In this document: positions 59,301-64,000 of the stretch, piece by piece
How positions within the stretch are numbered: position 1 is the stretch's first letter
Layout of the letters: each line of letters opens with the position of its first letter
Assembly (NCBI GenBank): GCA_024529925.1
Contig: JAFEUB010000846.1
Location: 266,501 to 330,500, forward strand
Length of the DNA: 64,000 nt
Direction: 5' to 3'
Source of the DNA: Ophthalmolycus amberensis
Lineage: Eukaryota; Chordata; Actinopteri; Perciformes; Zoarcidae
The notes under the pieces: model-generated
Database searches by the model: none
The model's input: only the letters and a program-made list of their open reading frames with translations
Told to the model about the DNA's origin: nothing
Program-made: the position numbers and the translations under genes

Positions 59301-60430
59301 CACACTTCCCATTCTGTTGAAGCAATAAATAGAGAGAGAGCGAGAAAGAAAACAAGAAGTGGTGAGGCTGACTGCCGAAGTGTTTACGTCACAGTTTGCT
59401 TCACTGCTGGAAGACACAGACATGGCACTGACATTATGAAAGGTGCTATTGACATTTCTCAGAATGTTAACTCAATATAGAGGTTTGAAAGGGTTTATGC
59501 AATCCAGAAAAGTAAAAAAGAAAGAAGTGAAGATGTAATTCTTCATGATATAAAGTTGCGGCTGTATGAATTCCCGCTTAGAGACTAAAGGAAATGGCCA
59601 ATCCATTACCAAAGAGCTGCAGTAAATCATGCATTTGTTAAGTGTATAATCTTAAACTGTCTGTCAGAATATGTGTTCTGTGTATGGCCATACTTCACAA
59701 TGCTTCCTGTTGACAAGAATGTCTTACATGCCGAGAGGCTTGCAATTGATATCTTGTTTCATGATGACCTTCGCCCCATTATTGTGTTAGCATGGAAACA
59801 TATTGCCCGATTGTTTGGCCCATGGTTTTTATTGTTGGGATTGATTCCCGTTATATGCGCCGAACTGAACGTGCATAGCAAATCAAATGTACAGTAAATT
59901 ACGAATTAGGAAGGTCTGCTGAATCAGAAATGTAATATGCTAAAAGTTAAAGAGCGATCTGTTTCCGAAAGTATTCAGAAGAAGTGAACCACCCACTGTT
60001 GCATCTGTAGGGACTCGGCCCGCTCCAGGTAGTTTTGGGGCACGATCCCGGTCTCCAGGACGCGCCCGTTCGTCTCGATCTTGCGCGCGGTCCACCAGTC
60101 TCCGCTGCGGTTGATAACGCTGAACAGATCTCCCTCCTGGAACGAGAGCTCATCCGGGTGCCGGGATTCAAACTGCCAGAGCGCCTTGTAGACGGAGCCT
60201 CCCTGGGGCACTGTGTCCGACTGGGCGATTGCAATCGGTGGTCTCTCCATACTGGAGGCGTCATTGCTGCCGTCTACCTCAACACCACCACCTCCTCCTC
60301 CTCCTCCTCCTCCTACTACTCCTCCACCAGGTCCTCCATCTTCTGCTCCAGGAGGAGGCTTTTTATCGTTGGAAATCCTCTGCCATAGCGCGTCCAGACA
60401 TGGGCAAGCTTTTCGCAGACACTCACCCAT
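53382..60430 (-). CDS. ptk6: Protein tyrosine kinase 6 (Brk-type non-receptor kinase)
   Basis: Eight exons on the - strand: 60430-59997, 59108-58987, 58426-58263, 57997-57832, 55720-55559, 55287-55106, 55030-54877 and 53563-53382, all in phase, about 521 residues. SH3: ALWQFESRHPDELSF, DWWTARK, GIVPQNYLE. SH2: WYFGKMNRFEA, GAFLIRQSE, VKHFKVLKTDDGSFHV. Kinase: glycine loop LGTGCFAEVYRG, VAIKIIK, HRDLAARN, DFGLARVIK, activation-loop Tyr in EPFYITDD, MPYKWSAPEA, SDVWSFG. C-terminal tail SSSYEME with a likely regulatory Tyr. MPYKW and the SSYE tail favour PTK6 over FRK and SRMS. The enzyme phosphorylates substrates such as RNA-binding and adaptor proteins in epithelia. Oddities are the MGECLRKACPC start (possible myristoyl/palmitoyl anchor, absent in mammalian PTK6), a polyglycine linker, and Ala for the third loop glycine. 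Start chosen at the only upstream ATG before the SH3. Confidence 0.93.
54095..54640 (+). repeat. Dispersed fish repeat interrupted by a SINE
   Basis: Left part 'aaaggagacataatgtgctc' and right part 'aaagcccagtttgctctgat' followed by 'tggtcagcgttt' match, from general knowledge, two halves of one common teleost repeat. About 270 bases of unrelated sequence (the SINE at 54222-54488) split it. It lies in the intron between ptk6 exons 7 and 8. Confidence 0.6.
54222..54488 (-). mobile_element. tRNA-derived SINE, nested insertion
   Basis: Read on the - strand from about 54485, the head has an A-box-like GTGGCGCACTGG and a B box GGTTCGATCCC about 40 bases apart, as in Pol III promoters of tRNA-derived SINEs. 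A body and an AT-rich tail follow near 54240. The element interrupts the host repeat described at 54095-54640. The internal region 'ggcgcccggggagccggggg' is GC-rich. Exact ends and target duplication are not clear. Confidence 0.65.
57150..57745 (+). repeat. AGTACTT-type MITE, degraded long copy
   Basis: 'aatgtactttagtacaattt' with 'tgaggtacttgagtatttca', then 'ttactttattacatttatct' and 'gacaggtatagttacttttc', match the left half of the 12263-12779 element. 'gtacttttaggtaaaatttt' and 'aaatgcagcactcttatta' match its right half. It carries an unrelated middle section (about 57340-57600) and sits in the intron between ptk6 exons 4 and 5. Confidence 0.6.
60283..60318 (-). repeat. ptk6: Trinucleotide run encoding polyglycine in ptk6
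   Basis: GGT then GGA codons repeat on the - strand and give about ten Gly in a row within ptk6 exon 1, between the N-terminal Cys motif and the SH3. This is a slippage-prone coding microsatellite. Confidence 0.85.
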
Positions 60431-60439
60431 TGATGCCCT

Positions 60440-60720
60440 TGAATAGCTCTCTCTTACAGCCGCCTTACCGGCTCCTTGTGCCTCAGAGCGCGTCTGAGCG
60501 CGTCAGCCGGCTACACCTGTTGGACAGGTAGAGAGGACGGAGCGCGAGGAATCCTCGGAATGCCTCTACAGGGAAAGCTGCTGCTTCTGGGGCTGTCCTG
60601 TTGAGAGCGTGAATAACTGCACTCAAGGGACTGACTGCAACTTCCTTATGCCAGGCAATAATAAAAACGCACGAGAACCCCGCCCACATTATCTAAAAAC
60701 CGCGTCATAAATCTTACTGC
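60440..60720 (-). promoter_or_regulatory. ptk6: Presumed ptk6 promoter and 5' UTR region
   Basis: GC-richer than its surroundings, with several gcgcgt/gagcgcg words just upstream (on the - strand) of the start codon at 60430. No convincing TATA box. The transcription start cannot be placed. Confidence 0.3.
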
Positions 60721-63700
60721 TTGTTATCGATGGTCCAGAAAGAGACTACTGGTGTAGACAGATTACTTAACCACCACACATCCATCTATTCAAATAACTA
60801 CATTCACCCAACTAACACTTTTATACAGTTTAAGGTACTTTTACTTTTACTTGATTTATTTATTTTCTTAAAACGTACCCAAACTAATTTACTTTCTATT
60901 TATTTAGTACATTTGGATTAACAGGGGGTGGATCTAGAGATATATATTCATAGGGTGGCATGGAGACAGAAATATAGAAATCTAGATAATATATCAATAT
61001 TTGTAATATTAGTCATATGGGTCTTTGGAATCGCCAAGTACTCAAATGTAAAGACTTGTACTTGGTCTGAAAAAAGAGGTATTGCTTCATCCTTACCACC
61101 ATAGAATCAGATATTTCTCAAATGAGAAGCCAGCAGCCCACATAAAGCCCACTTTATCGTCTATCTGTTAGTTCAGACAAGATGTTGTAACAATGGGAGG
61201 AGGGAGTGATGACACATTCAGGCACCACATTGGCAGACAACAGAGCTGTGCATACTTCTGTTGCCCCCCTTAATTCAGAGATCACTGCCAGTAAAATCTT
61301 GGCGGAACTAAAAACCACTAAGACGTTCTTGGAATACCTAATTTATTATGCATTTATTTCCTCTTCATTTGATATGATTCTGACAGTTTTGACAGCATCT
61401 GCTGCCAAGATCTGTAACCTGTCTGGCTGACCTGACACATAAGGTCCATCACTTTTTAGGTTAAAGGTTGACTATTTAACTTTGTAGTAATAGCTCCAAC
61501 AAATCCCAAACAGAACTGGTCTGTGCTTGCTTACAGTAACTTAAAGCCACGGCTGTTTAGTTTATAGCAAACCACAATGTACAGTATGCTTTAAAAATAA
61601 TTTATGTCGATAATGCAAAATACAAAACCTGCTAAACCACCGATATGGGACTTTAAAGACAATCTTAAGCATTTTTAGAAGTATGTCTTGTTTCGACCTG
61701 TATTCTCAGCTAACTCGTCTTCTTGTTTGACCGTTTTATTTTACTAAAATGTCTTTTGAAAAGTTTTTGTGACTGAGTAACTGTAGCAATGGTACTTCAC
61801 TAAAATAGAGAATTAAGCCCATTTCCCTCAACAGTGCACGATACAAGTTTTTTTTGTCATTCAGTGGATTGACATTTGCACTGTAGTCGCCACCTTTTAA
61901 GGGGTTTCATTTCCCCACGTACACTTAGTGTTGAAATGTTAGTGTGACGTTTTCATTTATTCATTCCACATTCTTACCATCTGTACTGTACTACTTCAGT
62001 GTATTTGCAAGCACATGGCAAAGACACCAGATGTTATGATAGAAACAGACATCTCAAAACAATAGTTAAAATATTTTATTCTTTGCACTACTGGTGTTTG
62101 GTACCTGATGGCAGTCAGCCTAAAACATACAACTCAATCTTGTGATTTGGTGATTATGGCTAAAGTTCCCTGAACTTGGCTTTGTGTGCTGTATATGGTC
62201 ATGCATAAAAGACAAAAGTTGCATTGTTCTCAAATTGCATTTCAACAATGATGTACAATTTTGTAGTGTGGAAATCCCCCCCCCAAAAAAAGGTATTTTT
62301 GTCTCGTTCATTTTTGTGTTTTCTGTGGTGTGAACAGCCTGTGGTGTAAACATAGTCACTCTAGGTGTAACTGGCCTCTGTGGGCCTCTCAAAGTGGGTT
62401 AATAACTTAGATCCTATACACATGGCTCGATGGCCCACTGGCTTTTCAAGCACCGGGTCACCTGGCAAAAAATTGTCAGAGGACGATAAAGACAATCCCA
62501 ATACTATTCTAGAGAAACTTGTATTCAGGTTCATTAGATATGCAACATGTTGCCAAAAACTTCTGAAATGCCTGCAAAAGAAGGTAGGCTGAATAAAACA
62601 CTTTATTCTCGTGGTTAATACGACTGACAGTGTTTAGCCATGCTAGAGGCCCGAAAAACTGGTGGATGTATTAAAAATGGAGTGAAAAGACGAGCTGCTT
62701 ACGTTTAATGGGGTATAAAATGTTAACTTTGTCCTGGGCCATTTTGTCACATTAATCAAATGGGCTATCCTCTGAACAGGACATTTCAGAACATCTCAAA
62801 CTTGACTGGCTTTTATCAGCCTCAGCTGTCTTGAGCTCAATCCTGATATTCTTAACATGCAAATGATTGGCAATGTTTTTGTGTAGTTAAGTTTTGCATA
62901 CATGTTAATCAGGTTACTGTGGAAACATCTTTGCATTCTAAGCATAGACTGCTGCGGGGATGACTCATTTTTTTATTTTTATTATAAGTTTACCCAGAAG
63001 TTTGAATCGTTGTGGTTCCCTCAACAAAAGGCCAATAGGATATTTCCATTCGATTTTGAATTAATGCAAAAACTTAGTTTGCTCTGTGGCTAACAAAGTT
63101 TTTAATACTTACACGTTTTGTCAGCAAGGTAACAAATTACAAATTAATATCACTTTTATGATTTTTGAAGCAAAAATGCAATCCACAAAAGTAAAAGCTA
63201 ACGTCAATTAACAAGCTCCACCATGATAGCATGACTTTAACTACACCACCACTAAGATTCCAACTTAATATTTGACTTCACGTTGGCAGCCGCCGCTTTT
63301 GAGACACGTAAAAGCTTCAAAATGATGGTATGTACTTATTTATTTCAAGGATATAACCAAAAACCCATTTAAAAAAAAACACTGACTTTGAGAAACCGTA
63401 AGTGCAAAAATGTTAACTAATTTCCCGGTTTGAGGACTCATTTCTGCAGCACTTTGTCTCAACATTGTGGGAAATACGCTCATTCCCTTTACTTTCTTAG
63501 GACTCGGATAAAAAGATCAAGACCGCTATATTTGGATTTTTACTCCCATGCCATATGTACAATGAAAGAGTTATTGGTGGCTGTAATCATTCAGAAATAG
63601 CTATCCTACCCTTTAATCTGAAAGCTCAGCTGAAGCTGATGGAAGTCTGGGAATTAGTTCAAAATAAGATTGTGACTTGATTATGGCGCTAAATAAAAAG

Positions 63701-64000
63701 TCACGTGATCAGCAAAATTGTTCATCTGTTGGGAAATGCAAAGGTTTGAACCAGATATCATGGCAAGGATTGGTGAGATATTTCCCTCCAGACAAAAGTG
63801 TTGGACTAACGGAGCGATCCACATCAGTGTCCCTAGCGTGGCTAAACACCAAGCCACACCAAGTAAGTATTGCACAGAACCCCAATATTTAGCACTGGCT
63901 TGCAGTCAAAAGACAGGTGATTAAAGTCCTGACCTGTGATTTCATAACATTTCTAAGTGTGCACACACAGACATGGCACATACAGAGGTAATAAAATATT
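60721..64000. other. Spacer upstream of ptk6, no gene recognised
   Basis: AT-rich sequence with short homopolymers and one small AGTACTT-type remnant (about 60825-60870). No SH2 or kinase exon of the human neighbour SRMS is seen. A - strand AATAAA near 62070 could be the end of a gene lying beyond the window, but nothing else supports that. Confidence 0.45.

Noticed and set aside
60721..64000. Search for SRMS kinase exons upstream of ptk6
   Set aside because: No HRD, DFG or SH2 words on either strand in this interval.

Overview
The window is vertebrate nuclear DNA, almost certainly from a ray-finned (percomorph-like teleost) fish. Genes are split into short exons with GT/AG junctions. Introns and spacers are rich in dinucleotide and tetranucleotide repeats and in dispersed repeats of teleost type: AGTACTT-rich hAT-like MITEs, LINE 3' ends and a tRNA-derived SINE. 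The two tRNA genes have canonical vertebrate sequence. No bacterial, viral or CRISPR content is visible.

Layout. (1) 1-13.3 kb, + strand: a muscle-RING-finger (MuRF)-type TRIM E3 ligase gene whose first exon(s) lie upstream of the window. It carries an 18-copy 39-bp coding minisatellite, an acidic C-terminal region and a terminal membrane segment. As written it has two one-base frame disruptions (about 6730 and 9750). (2) 13.3-14.6 kb: spacer with a decayed LINE end. (3) 14.8-33.1 kb, + strand: a tumor protein D52-like gene, best matched to TPD52L2/D54, with alternative in-frame exons and a 3' UTR of about 3.3 kb. (4) 33.67-34.08 kb: tRNA-Glu(CTC) on the - strand and tRNA-Ser(AGA) on the + strand. 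(5) 35.0-39.65 kb, + strand: ppdpf, with a GC box, a TATA box, a 5' UTR exon containing a short uORF, and four coding exons. (6) 39.7-53 kb: repeat-rich spacer containing an 800-bp purine tract and three exon-like - strand segments that I cannot assign to a family. (7) 53.4-60.4 kb, - strand: a complete eight-exon SH3-SH2-kinase gene of the PTK6/Brk type with an N-terminal MG...C..C.C motif and a polyglycine linker. (8) 60.5-64 kb: spacer with no recognised gene.

TPD52L2, PPDPF and PTK6 also lie near one another on human 20q13.33, so the window looks like a rearranged part of that conserved block with a MuRF-type TRIM beside it. The genes do not form one pathway: the TRIM is a ubiquitin-ligase/cytoskeleton type, D52L2 a coiled-coil trafficking adaptor, PPDPF a small developmental factor and PTK6 an epithelial non-receptor tyrosine kinase. 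The least explained material is the frame-broken MuRF-TRIM with its proline-rich VNTR and tail anchor, the unassigned - strand exon set at 44.0-49.1 kb, and the optional exons of tpd52l2. Exon boundaries were read by eye from splice signals, phase and family similarity.
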